Below, piece after piece: positions 1-6,129 of a DNA stretch of 7,971 bases. Source of the stretch: JAQUVS01 sp964389735 (GTDB taxonomy: Bacteria > Bacillota_I > Bacilli_A > RF39 > UBA660); contig CAYMEJ010000041.1 in the NCBI GenBank assembly GCA_964389735.1, positions 1-7,971 of the forward strand, given 5' to 3'. The number at the start of each line of letters is the position of its first letter. The stretch's first letter is position 1. A model generated the notes under the pieces. The model saw only the letters and a program-made list of their open reading frames with translations, had not been told where the DNA came from and did not search any database. The translations under genes and the position numbers were made by a program.

Positions 1-145
1 TAAAGAACAATTAATCTTTTCAGAAATCGATTATGATGATGTAGTAAAAGTTAGAGGTATGGATATAGTATTCGTAACAACTGCTAATACTAACGAAGAA
101 GCACATGACTTATTAAGTGAACTTGGAATTCCTTTTAGAAAGTAA
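1..145 (+). CDS. rplE: 50S ribosomal protein L5 (uL5), C-terminal end only
   Basis: L5 sits in the central protuberance of the large subunit and binds 5S rRNA together with L18. Only the last 47 codons are present. The first full codon is at position 2 and the TAA stop is at 143-145; the 5' part lies outside the window. The visible tail reads EIDYDDVVKVRGMDIVFVTT and ends in LGIPFRK, the family's characteristic C-terminus (usually GMPFRK). It is followed 12 bp later by the S14 gene, the standard rplE-rpsN order of the spc operon. The truncation is a window-edge effect, not gene damage. Identity is secure from the conserved tail and the neighbour order. Confidence 0.96.
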   Translation, partial: KEQLIFSEIDYDDVVKVRGMDIVFVTTANTNEEAHDLLSELGIPFRK

Positions 146-153
146 TTGGAGGA
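146..153 (+). promoter_or_regulatory. Ribosome binding site that fixes the rpsN start
   Basis: TTGGAGGA lies directly after the rplE stop codon, about 5 bp before ATG 158. It pairs well with the 16S rRNA tail. Because the only upstream in-frame start (TTG 146) is part of this element, 158 is the real initiation codon. Confidence 0.85.
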
Positions 154-157
154 TATT

Positions 158-343
158 ATGGCAAAGAAAAGTATGATAGTTAAAGCTAATAAAAAACAAA
201 AATTCAAAGTACGTGAATATACACGTTGTGAAAGATGCGGAAGACCTCATTCAGTTATGAGTAAGTTTGGAGTTTGCCGTATATGTTTTAGAGAATTAGC
301 ACACAAAGGACAAATACCAGGTGTTAAAAAATCAAGCTGGTAG
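158..343 (+). CDS. rpsN: 30S ribosomal protein S14, zinc-binding type (uS14, S14Z)
   Basis: S14 is a small-subunit head protein that helps assemble the 3' domain of 16S rRNA. The 61-residue protein is the short zinc form: two CxxC pairs at C24/C27 and C40/C43 form a Cys4 zinc site, followed by FRELAHKGQIPGVKKSSW, the typical C-terminus. ATG at 158 is chosen because it gives the canonical MAKKS start. A possible TTG start at 146 would lie inside the Shine-Dalgarno sequence TTGGAGGA and add four unusual residues. Type Z S14 is common in Bacillota, often the only S14 or paired with a zinc-free paralogue elsewhere. It is often labelled rpsZ or rpsN1. It ends in TAG, 20 bp before rpsH. Confidence 0.97.
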   Translation: MAKKSMIVKANKKQKFKVREYTRCERCGRPHSVMSKFGVCRICFRELAHKGQIPGVKKSSW

Positions 344-363
344 TTTGGGAAGGAGGATTTATT

Positions 364-765
364 ATGGCTGTAGTAACAGATACAATCGCAGATATGCTTA
401 CAAGAATTCGTAATGCTAATCAAATGCGTTATACTGAAGTTAAAGTCCCTGCTTCTAAATTAAAAATAGAACTTGCTAGAATTTTAAAAGAAGAAGGATT
501 TATTAAAGAATATAAAGTGTTAGATGATACTGTTCAAGGAACTATTCTTTTAACATTAAAATATGGACACAATAAAGAAAGAGTAATTACAGGATTAAAA
601 CGTATTTCAAAACCAGGATTACGTGTTTATGCTAAAAATGATGAAGTGCCTAAAGTATTAAATGGTTTAGGTATAGCAATCGTTTCTACATCTAAAGGTA
701 TTATGACTGATAAAGAAGCTCGTAAACAAAATTTAGGTGGAGAAGTTTTAGCTTATATTTGGTAA
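364..765 (+). CDS. rpsH: 30S ribosomal protein S8 (uS8)
   Basis: S8 binds the central domain of 16S rRNA early in small-subunit assembly. In E. coli it also represses its own operon by binding mRNA near the rplE start; whether that occurs here cannot be judged, because that site would lie outside the window. The protein is 133 residues, normal for the family. It opens with TDTIADMLTRIRNANQ and carries the C-terminal signature GIAIVSTSKGIMTDKEAR at about residues 103-120, ending in LGGEVLAYIW. The start is supported by AAGGAGG at 350-356, 7 bp upstream. It ends with two in-frame stops (TAA TAA). Nothing is unusual in the product. Confidence 0.98.
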   Translation: MAVVTDTIADMLTRIRNANQMRYTEVKVPASKLKIELARILKEEGFIKEYKVLDDTVQGTILLTLKYGHNKERVITGLKRISKPGLRVYAKNDEVPKVLNGLGIAIVSTSKGIMTDKEARKQNLGGEVLAYIW

Positions 766-792
766 TAAACAAAAATATAAGGAGGTGTCAAT

Positions 793-1329
793 ATGAGCCG
801 TATAGGTAATAGAAAAATCGTGATACCTGCAGGTGTTACAGTAACTAATGAAAATAATAAAGTAACTGTTAAAGGACCTAAAGGAGAATTATCATTAGAC
901 TTAGTAAAAAACATTACTGTTGAGATTAATGAAAATGAAATTTCTGTTTCAAGAGCTAATGAAGAATTAAAGACTAAAGCTATGCATGGTACAACAAATG
1001 CAAATATTCAAAATTTGATTAATGGTGTTACTACTGGATACGAAAAAGGTCTTGAAATTATTGGTGTTGGGTATCGTTTCTCAATGAAAGGTAACACATT
1101 AGTAATAGCTGCTGGATATTCACATCCAGTTGAATTAGCAATTCCTACTGGATTAAGCGTTGAAGTAGTTTCTAATACTGAAATAACAGTAAAAGGAATT
1201 GATAAAATATTAGTTGGAGAATTTGCAGCTAACATTAGAAAAGTTAGACAACCTGAACCTTACAAAGGTAAAGGAATTCGTTACAAAGATGAACATGTTC
1301 GTCGTAAAGAAGGAAAGAAAGCTGCTTAA
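793..1329 (+). CDS. rplF: 50S ribosomal protein L6 (uL6)
   Basis: L6 binds 23S rRNA near the sarcin-ricin loop, at the factor-binding edge of the large subunit. The protein has 178 residues, the usual bacterial length, with two L6-fold repeats. It begins MSRIGNRKIVIPAG. The internal segment HGTTNANIQNLINGVTTGYE is around residues 65-84, and the family signature PEPYKGKGIRY is at 154-164, followed by a basic tail. The start has one of the best Shine-Dalgarno matches in the window (AAGGAGGTG at 779-787). Tandem in-frame TAA TAA stops close the gene. The reverse-strand open frames inside it are shadows. Confidence 0.98.
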   Translation: MSRIGNRKIVIPAGVTVTNENNKVTVKGPKGELSLDLVKNITVEINENEISVSRANEELKTKAMHGTTNANIQNLINGVTTGYEKGLEIIGVGYRFSMKGNTLVIAAGYSHPVELAIPTGLSVEVVSNTEITVKGIDKILVGEFAANIRKVRQPEPYKGKGIRYKDEHVRRKEGKKAA

Positions 1330-1362
1330 TAAAAACTATAAGTAGAAGGGAGAAGTTTACTT

Positions 1363-1713
1363 ATGATAAATAAAGTATCTCGTAATAAAATGCGTGTTGT
1401 TAGACATGAAAGAGTAAGAGCTAAAGTTTGTGGAACTACTGCAGTACCAAGACTTTCAGTATTCAGATCTAATACTAACATCAGTGCACAAATTATTGAT
1501 GATGAAACTGGTACTACTTTAGTAAGTGCTTCATCATTAAAAGAAAAAAATGGAAGCAATATTGAAGCTGCTACAAAAGTTGGAGAAGCAATAGCTACTG
1601 CAGCAATTAAAGCAGGAATCAAAAAAGTAGTATTTGATAGAGGTGGATATCTTTATCATGGACGTGTTAAAGCTTTAGCTGAAGCTGCACGTGAAAAAGG
1701 ATTAGAATTCTAA
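1363..1713 (+). CDS. rplR: 50S ribosomal protein L18 (uL18)
   Basis: L18 binds 5S rRNA with L5 and attaches it to the central protuberance. The protein has 116 residues, normal for bacteria. Recognisable parts are the basic N-terminus with RHERVRAKVCGT (residues 14-25), PRLSVFRSNTNISAQIIDD (29-47), and the conserved FDRGGYLYHGRVKALAEAAR (91-110). ATG 1363 is preferred over the in-frame ATG at 1390 because the upstream residues match the family, and AAGGGAG at about 1347-1353 is correctly spaced from it. The 33-bp gap before it is the largest inside the cluster and shows no promoter. It ends TAA TAG, and the second stop merges into the rpsE ribosome binding site. Confidence 0.97.
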   Translation: MINKVSRNKMRVVRHERVRAKVCGTTAVPRLSVFRSNTNISAQIIDDETGTTLVSASSLKEKNGSNIEAATKVGEAIATAAIKAGIKKVVFDRGGYLYHGRVKALAEAAREKGLEF

Positions 1714-1726
1714 TAGGAGGGTATTT

Positions 1727-2236
1727 ATGCAAAATAGAAATATGGATCCTAAACAAAAACAATATGAAGAATTAGTAATTGAAGTTAAATCAGTTGTTAA
1801 AGTTAACAAAGGTGGACGTCAAAGAAGATTCTCTGCTACTGTTGTTGTTGGGGATAGAAAAGGTCAAGTTGGATTAGGTATTGGTAAAGCTAATGAAGTA
1901 CCTGATGCAATCAAAAAAGCACTACAAGCTGCTCAAAAGAATATCGTTAAAATACCTTTAATTGATAACAGAACAATCCAACATGAAATAGTAGGTATTT
2001 CAGGAGCTGCAAAGGTTGTATTAAGACCTGCATCAGCTGGTACTGGAGTTATCGCTGGTGGAGCTGTTCGTACTGTACTAGAACTTGCTGGAGTTCGTGA
2101 CATTTTATCAAAATCACTTGGATCAAGAACTAAATTAAATATGGCTACTGCTACAATCAATGCACTTAAAAATGTAAAATCTGTTGAAGAAGTTGCAAAA
2201 TTAAGAGGAAAAACTGTAGAGGAGATTATAGGATAA
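1727..2236 (+). CDS. rpsE: 30S ribosomal protein S5 (uS5)
   Basis: S5 lies at the mRNA entry side of the small subunit and affects decoding accuracy and helicase activity. The protein has 169 residues. The N-terminal double-stranded-RNA-binding-like domain contains KGGRQRRFSATVVVGDRKG (28-46) and GLGIGKANEVPDAIKKA (49-65). The C-terminal domain contains GTGVIAGGAVRTVLELAGVRD (106-126). A short extension before the domain (MQNRNMDPKQKQYEE) is typical. GGAGGG at 1717-1721 supports the start. The last codons use GAG GAG (2219-2224), forming the Shine-Dalgarno for rplO, whose ATG overlaps this gene's TAA by one base. The usual next gene, rpmD (L30), is missing. Confidence 0.98.
   Translation: MQNRNMDPKQKQYEELVIEVKSVVKVNKGGRQRRFSATVVVGDRKGQVGLGIGKANEVPDAIKKALQAAQKNIVKIPLIDNRTIQHEIVGISGAAKVVLRPASAGTGVIAGGAVRTVLELAGVRDILSKSLGSRTKLNMATATINALKNVKSVEEVAKLRGKTVEEIIG
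2218..2226 (+). promoter_or_regulatory. rplO ribosome binding site inside rpsE
   Basis: AGAGGAGAT lies in the last codons of rpsE, with the core GAGGAG ending 11 bp before the rplO ATG at 2236. The two Glu codons are GAG, while GAA is used for almost all Glu elsewhere. This suggests the codons are kept for ribosome binding. The 1-base stop/start overlap (TAATG) suggests coupled translation. Confidence 0.75.
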
Positions 2237-2679
2237 TGAAGTTACATGAATTAAATAAAAACGAAGGAGCTAAACAAGTTCGTAGAAGAGTTGGACGTGG
2301 TTCTGGTAGTGGTTTAGGAAAAACAAGTGGAAAAGGTCACAAAGGACAAAACGCACGTAGTGGTGGTGGAGTAAACCCAATCTTTGAAGGTGGACAATTA
2401 CCATTATATAGACGTTTACCAAAAAGAGGATTTAGTAATGCTAAATTCAAAACAGTGTATGCAGTAATCAATTTAAGTGATTTAAATATGTTTGAAGATG
2501 GAACAGTTGTTTCACCTGCTCTATTAAGAGAAACAGGATTAGTAAAAAATCAATTAGCAGGAATAAAAGTATTAGGGGAAGGAACACTTGAAAAGAAATT
2601 AACAATTCAAGCATCAAAATTTTCAACTAGCGCTTTAGAAAAGATTGAAAAGTCAGGAAGTAAAGCTGAGGTGATCTAA
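2236..2679 (+). CDS. rplO: 50S ribosomal protein L15 (uL15)
   Basis: L15 is a large-subunit assembly protein with a long extended N-terminal arm threading into 23S rRNA. The protein has 147 residues. It shows MKLHELNKNEGAKQVRRRVG at the start, the Gly/Arg/Lys-rich arm GRGSGSGLGKTSGKGHKGQN (20-39), and FEGGQLPLYRRLPKRGF (50-66). The globular C-terminal domain follows. ATG 2236 shares one base with the rpsE stop. In most Bacillota a roughly 60-codon rpmD gene lies between rpsE and rplO; here there is none. The last codons (GAG GTG ATC) form the secY ribosome binding site, and only one base separates the stop from the secY ATG. Confidence 0.98.
   Translation: MKLHELNKNEGAKQVRRRVGRGSGSGLGKTSGKGHKGQNARSGGGVNPIFEGGQLPLYRRLPKRGFSNAKFKTVYAVINLSDLNMFEDGTVVSPALLRETGLVKNQLAGIKVLGEGTLEKKLTIQASKFSTSALEKIEKSGSKAEVI
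2668..2676 (+). promoter_or_regulatory. Extended secY ribosome binding site inside rplO
   Basis: GAGGTGATC complements nine consecutive bases of the usual 16S rRNA 3' tail, including the GATC part most sites do not reach. It is made of the last three sense codons of rplO (Glu-Val-Ile) and ends 4 bp before the secY ATG at 2681. Confidence 0.8.
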
Positions 2680-2680
2680 T

Positions 2681-3967
2681 ATGTTTCAAACTATGAAACA
2701 AATATTTGCACCAACTAATAAAGATTTACGTAAGAGAATCGCATTTACGTTGGGAGCATTATTGATCTTTGTAGTGGGAACATCAATTAGAGTTCCAGCT
2801 ACACCAGATGTTACAGTAAACTTAGGTTTCTTTGAATTAATGAATGCAATGGGTGGAGGAGCATTAAAGCAATTTTCAATATTTGCTTTAGGTGTTATGC
2901 CTTACATCACAGCAACCATTATTATGCAACTATTGCAAATGGATATTATTCCATACTTTAGTGAATTAAATAAACAAGGACCTACAGGTAGACAAAAGAT
3001 AAATCAAATTAGTAGATATGTTGGTATAATATTTGCCTTCATTGAAGGGTTTGCATTATCATTTGCACTTATTGGTAGCACAGCAACTGCATTAGATCAT
3101 ATGTATGTTGCAACAATATTAACAGCAGGTACAGCATTCTTATTATGGTTGGGTGATCAAATTACTCAAAAAGGAATAGGAAATGGTATATCTCTAATAA
3201 TTATGGCTGGTATTATTGAGTCATTACCAACAATGTTTGTTGAAGCATTTAAAGGACTTGTATTAAATTCTTCATTTAATCAAGTACTTGGAATAGTATT
3301 ATTCGTATTATTCGTAATAGTATATTTCTTAATTATAATTGGTGTAATTTGGGTACAAGAAGCAGATCGTAAGATCCCAATTCAATACGCAAATAAAACA
3401 ACTAGTGCATATGGAGCTCAACAATCATTTATGCCAATAAAAATCAATTCAGCTGGAGTTGTTCCAGTAATATTTGCTTCTAGTTTATTAGCAATACCAG
3501 CAACTATTGCTCAACTTGTTAATAAAGAGGCATTCACATCATTTGTTCAAAATTACTTATCATATTCAACACCGGTTGGTTTCTTAATATATGTATTATT
3601 AATATTCTTCTTTGGATATTTCTATACATTTATTCAAATCAAACCAGAAGAAATGGCAAAGAATTTACAACAAAATGGTGGATATATTCCAGGAATAAGA
3701 CCTGGTAAAGAAACAGAAACATATGTTAGTAAAGTTTTATCTAGACTAACAGTAGTTGGTTCTACATTCTTAGTTATAATTGCAGGTATGCCAATTATAT
3801 TTAGTGCACTTGTTAACATGATTGATAAGGATTTATTATCATCAAATGTTACAATAGGTGGTACTGGATTACTAATTGTTGTTGGTGTTGCACTTGAAAC
3901 ATATAAACAACTTGAAGGTAGTTTGGTAACAAGAAGTTATAAAAAAGGATATAGTAGAAGACGATGA
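2681..3967 (+). CDS. secY: Protein translocase channel subunit SecY
   Basis: SecY is the membrane pore of the Sec system. With SecE it exports unfolded proteins driven by SecA and inserts membrane proteins from translating ribosomes. The protein has 428 residues, full length, with ten predicted membrane segments. The first is about residues 20-38; the plug and second helix are around 50-85 (FFELMNAMGGGALKQF then PYITATIIMQLL). The cytoplasmic loop GGYIPGIRPGKETETY is at 333-348; its R340 matches the conserved arginine needed for SecA/ribosome action in E. coli (R357). A basic tail ends KKGYSRRR. It is translated from a strong site inside rplO and overlaps adk by 4 bp (ATGA). Confidence 0.98.
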   Translation: MFQTMKQIFAPTNKDLRKRIAFTLGALLIFVVGTSIRVPATPDVTVNLGFFELMNAMGGGALKQFSIFALGVMPYITATIIMQLLQMDIIPYFSELNKQGPTGRQKINQISRYVGIIFAFIEGFALSFALIGSTATALDHMYVATILTAGTAFLLWLGDQITQKGIGNGISLIIMAGIIESLPTMFVEAFKGLVLNSSFNQVLGIVLFVLFVIVYFLIIIGVIWVQEADRKIPIQYANKTTSAYGAQQSFMPIKINSAGVVPVIFASSLLAIPATIAQLVNKEAFTSFVQNYLSYSTPVGFLIYVLLIFFFGYFYTFIQIKPEEMAKNLQQNGGYIPGIRPGKETETYVSKVLSRLTVVGSTFLVIIAGMPIIFSALVNMIDKDLLSSNVTIGGTGLLIVVGVALETYKQLEGSLVTRSYKKGYSRRR

Positions 3968-4617
3968 ATATAATATTAATTGCTCCGCCAGCAGCTGGTA
4001 AGGGGACTCAAGCTAAGATATTAAAAGATAAATACAATTTAGCTCATATTTCTACAGGAGACTTGTTAAGAGATGCTTCTAGTAAAGATGATGAGTTAGG
4101 TAATGAACTAAGAAAAGTAATGGCAAGTGGTAGCTTAGTTAATGATGAATTAGTATTAAAATTATTAAAAAATAGAATTCAACAAGATGATTGCAAGAAT
4201 GGATATATTTTGGATGGATTTCCAAGAAATGTTGATCAAGCAATTAAGTATGATGAAATATTAAAGACTATTAATAAAGATATTGGTTATGTATTTTTAT
4301 TAGATGTTGATAAGAATATTTTACTAGAAAGAATAACAGGCAGAAGAATTTGTAAAAATTGCGGTTCAATCTACAATGTTAACATAGAATCTTCAAAACC
4401 TGAAAAAGATTTAATTTGTGATAAATGTAATGGAGAATTATATCAAAGAGAAGATGATAATGAACAATCATTTAATACTAGATATGATGAATACATTAAT
4501 AAAACTGAACCATTAATTGAGTATTATGAAAATAAACATTGTTTATATCATATAAATGCTCTTGATAGTAAAGAAAATATTTTAAAGCAAATAGAATCAG
4601 TTTTGGAAGAGAGATGA
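3964..4617 (+). CDS. adk: Adenylate kinase, zinc-LID type, with altered P-loop
   Basis: Adenylate kinase catalyses ATP + AMP = 2 ADP in the cytoplasm. The protein has 217 residues, the long bacterial form. Visible elements are the phosphate-binding loop APPAAGKGTQAK (7-18), STGDLLR with the AMP-binding R36, DGFPRNVDQ (84-92) with R88, and R123. The LID domain carries a Cys4 zinc site (C130, C133, C152, C155), followed by QREDD (R162) and R173. The P-loop differs from the usual GxPGxGKGT: positions 7 and 10 are Ala instead of Gly, while G12, K13, G14 and T15 remain. The start overlaps the secY stop as ATGA and has only a weak, distant Shine-Dalgarno (AAGGA near 3945), so coupled re-initiation is likely. 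All other catalytic residues look intact. Confidence 0.96.
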   Translation: MNIILIAPPAAGKGTQAKILKDKYNLAHISTGDLLRDASSKDDELGNELRKVMASGSLVNDELVLKLLKNRIQQDDCKNGYILDGFPRNVDQAIKYDEILKTINKDIGYVFLLDVDKNILLERITGRRICKNCGSIYNVNIESSKPEKDLICDKCNGELYQREDDNEQSFNTRYDEYINKTEPLIEYYENKHCLYHINALDSKENILKQIESVLEER

Positions 4618-4621
4618 TTTC

Positions 4622-5368
4622 ATGATTACAATTAAAAGTCAACGTGAAATTGAATTGATGAAGATTGCAGGAAATATTGTGTATCGTACACATCAGTATT
4701 TAAAACCTTTTTTAAAACCTGGAATTACAACACAGGAAATAGACGATTTAGCGGAGAAATTTATTATAAGTCAAGATGCTTATCCATCTTGTAAGAATTA
4801 TGGTGGATTTCCTGGAGCTATATGTATTTCTGTAAATGATGAAGTAGTTCATGGAATTCCTGGTAAGAGGAAGTTAAAAAATGGTGATATTGTTACTTTA
4901 GATATATGTGCTTGTTACAAAGGTTATCATGGTGATTCAGCATGGACACATGCTATTGGGAAGATAGATGATGAAAAGAAATATCTTATGGAACACACTG
5001 AGAAAGCTTTGTATAAAGGACTTGAACAAGTTAAACCTAATAATCACATTGGTGATATAGGATATGCAGTTCAGGAATATGCAGAAGCTCATAATCTTGG
5101 AGTAGTTAAGGAATTAGTTGGTCATGGAATTGGTTCAAAATTACATGAAGATCCAGAAGTTCCTAATTATGGAAACAAAGGTACAGGTCCAGTACTAAAA
5201 GAAGGTATGGTTATAGCAGTAGAACCTATGCTTAATGCAGGTACAGCTGATATATATATATTAGATGATGACTGGACAATAATAACAGCAGATGAAAAAC
5301 CATCAGCTCATTATGAGCATACTGTTGTTGTTACAAAAGATGGATACCAAATTTTGACGGGAGAGTGA
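4622..5368 (+). CDS. map: Methionine aminopeptidase, type I
   Basis: This enzyme removes the initiator methionine from nascent proteins at the ribosome exit when the second residue is small. The protein has 248 residues, the minimal type Ia length with no N-terminal extension. The pita-bread fold is recognised by its five metal ligands: D94 (TLDIC), D105 (GDSAW), H168 (GHGIG), E201 (EPML) and E232 (YEHTV). The catalytic/substrate H77 is in VVHGIP. The start follows adk by 4 bp, with GGAAGAGAG at 4605-4613 in the end of adk as ribosome binding site. It ends in TGA 4 bp before infA. No KOW-domain gene lies between map and infA, as it does in some Bacillota. Confidence 0.98.
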   Translation: MITIKSQREIELMKIAGNIVYRTHQYLKPFLKPGITTQEIDDLAEKFIISQDAYPSCKNYGGFPGAICISVNDEVVHGIPGKRKLKNGDIVTLDICACYKGYHGDSAWTHAIGKIDDEKKYLMEHTEKALYKGLEQVKPNNHIGDIGYAVQEYAEAHNLGVVKELVGHGIGSKLHEDPEVPNYGNKGTGPVLKEGMVIAVEPMLNAGTADIYILDDDWTIITADEKPSAHYEHTVVVTKDGYQILTGE

Positions 5369-5372
5369 AAAG

Positions 5373-5588
5373 ATGGCAAAAGATGATACAATAGAAATCG
5401 AAGGAAAAATACTTGAAATTATACCAGGAGGTAAATTTAAAGTAGAACTTGAAAATGGTCACATTGTAGAGGCTCACGTTTCTGGTAAAATACGAATGAA
5501 TTACATTCGTATCTTACCGGGGGATACCGTGACAATAGAATTATCGCCTTATGATTTAACACGTGGGCGCATAACCTATAGAAAGTAA
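5373..5588 (+). CDS. infA: Translation initiation factor IF-1
   Basis: IF-1 binds the A site of the 30S subunit and, with IF-2 and IF-3, controls start-codon selection. The 71-residue protein is a single S1/OB-fold domain with the conserved FKVELENGH (22-30), AHVSGKIRMNYIRILPGD (34-51) and SPYDLTRGRITYR (58-70). The start has GGGAGAG at 5359-5365, inside the end of map. The protein is ordinary but the DNA is not. Codons 38-49 contain a 14-of-15-bp palindrome, and codons 41-69 are rich in triplets rare in the neighbours (CGA, CCG, GGG, ACC, GTG, TCG, CGC). TAA TAG tandem stops end the gene. Confidence 0.98.
   Translation: MAKDDTIEIEGKILEIIPGGKFKVELENGHIVEAHVSGKIRMNYIRILPGDTVTIELSPYDLTRGRITYRK
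5484..5518 (+). repeat. Near-perfect palindrome / potential hairpin inside infA
   Basis: The arms at 5484-5498 (GGTAAAATACGAATG) and 5504-5518 (CATTCGTATCTTACC) pair at 14 of 15 positions around a 5-base loop (AATTA). The single mismatch is A5489/C5513. In RNA the stem could extend with C5482-G5520 and flanking U-G pairs. It encodes the invariant IF-1 segment GKIRMNYIRILP, so part of the symmetry follows from the protein. However, the rare CGA codon at 5493-5495 is what completes the pairing with the CGT arm. There is no T-tract after it, so it is not an intrinsic terminator. Confidence 0.7.
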
Positions 5589-5603
5589 TAGGAGGAATAA
5601 ATT

Positions 5604-5717
5604 ATGAAACGTAAACCATCAGTAAAAAAGATTTGTTCTAAATGTAGAATAATCAGAAGAAAAGGTAATGTAATGGTTATTTGTGAAAATCCTAAACACA
5701 AACAAAAACAAGGATAA
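5604..5717 (+). CDS. rpmJ: 50S ribosomal protein L36, zinc type (bL36)
   Basis: L36 is the smallest large-subunit protein and stabilises 23S rRNA near L6 and L16. The 37-residue product starts MKRKPSVKKICSKC and ends ENPKHKQKQG. The zinc site is complete: C11, C14, C27 and H32, which marks the zinc (C+) form rather than the zinc-free paralogue made under zinc limitation. GGAGGA at 5591-5596 lies 7 bp before ATG 5604. The gene sits between infA and rpsM, its standard place in Bacillota, with 15-bp and 18-bp flanks. Its short length makes it easy to overlook, but every expected residue block is there. Confidence 0.97.
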   Translation: MKRKPSVKKICSKCRIIRRKGNVMVICENPKHKQKQG

Positions 5718-5735
5718 TTGATAGGAGGGTATTAA

Positions 5736-6101
5736 ATGGCACGTATTAAAGGTGTTGACTTACCAAATGATAAGCAAGTTGAAATAGCATTAACTGCTAT
5801 CTATGGTGTAGGAAGACAATTATCAAAACAAATTTTAGCAGCTGCTAAAGTAGATCCTGCAAAAAAAGCAAGAGATCTAGACAACGATGAACAAGCAAGA
5901 ATTCGTGATGAAGTATCAAAACATTTAGTTGAAGGAGATCTTCGTCGTGATGTAAGTATGAATATTAAGACTAAAATGGAAATTAATTCATACGAAGGAA
6001 GTCGTCATAAAAAAGGATTACCAGTAAGAGGACAAAGAACAAGTAGAAATGCTCGTACTCGTAAAGGTAAAGGAAAAACTGTTGCTAATAAAAAGAAATA
6101 G
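5736..6101 (+). CDS. rpsM: 30S ribosomal protein S13 (uS13)
   Basis: S13 is in the head of the small subunit, forms bridges to L5 and 23S rRNA, and its basic tail contacts tRNA in the P site. The protein has 121 residues with the expected helix-two-turn-helix region AIYGVGRQLSKQIL (21-34), VEGDLRRDVSMNIK (65-78), GLPVRGQRTSRNARTRKGKG (94-113) and a lysine-rich tail. One conserved position is unusual: the motif normally written YRGxRHRxGLPVRGQ is YEGSRHKKGLPVRGQ here, with Glu87 replacing a basic residue. The start is supported by GGAGGG at 5724-5729. The 18-bp upstream gap leaves no room for an E. coli-style S4-binding alpha leader. Confidence 0.97.
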   Translation: MARIKGVDLPNDKQVEIALTAIYGVGRQLSKQILAAAKVDPAKKARDLDNDEQARIRDEVSKHLVEGDLRRDVSMNIKTKMEINSYEGSRHKKGLPVRGQRTSRNARTRKGKGKTVANKKK

Positions 6102-6129
6102 TTTAAATATAAAATAAGGAGGTTAGACT

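Noticed and set aside
146..157. Upstream TTG start for S14 adding MEDI
   Set aside because: The TTG belongs to the Shine-Dalgarno sequence and the added residues do not match the family; ATG 158 gives the canonical MAKKS start.
1112..1129. CTGGAT/ATCCAG 6-bp hairpin in rplF
   Set aside because: Short, with a 6-base loop and no T-tract; within chance for coding DNA of this length.
3025..3030. TATAAT inside secY as an internal promoter
   Set aside because: No -35-like hexamer at proper spacing, and TATAAT is expected by chance in such AT-rich DNA. The TATAAT at 3969-3974 at the start of adk fails for the same reason.
3295..3325. Short direct repeats (ATTATTCGTA) in secY
   Set aside because: They come from repeated Val/Leu/Phe codons in a membrane helix and are ordinary low complexity.
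5718..5735. S4-binding alpha-operon leader before rpsM, as in E. coli
   Set aside because: The gap is only 18 bp and is filled by the ribosome binding site, and no pseudoknot-like pairing is visible.
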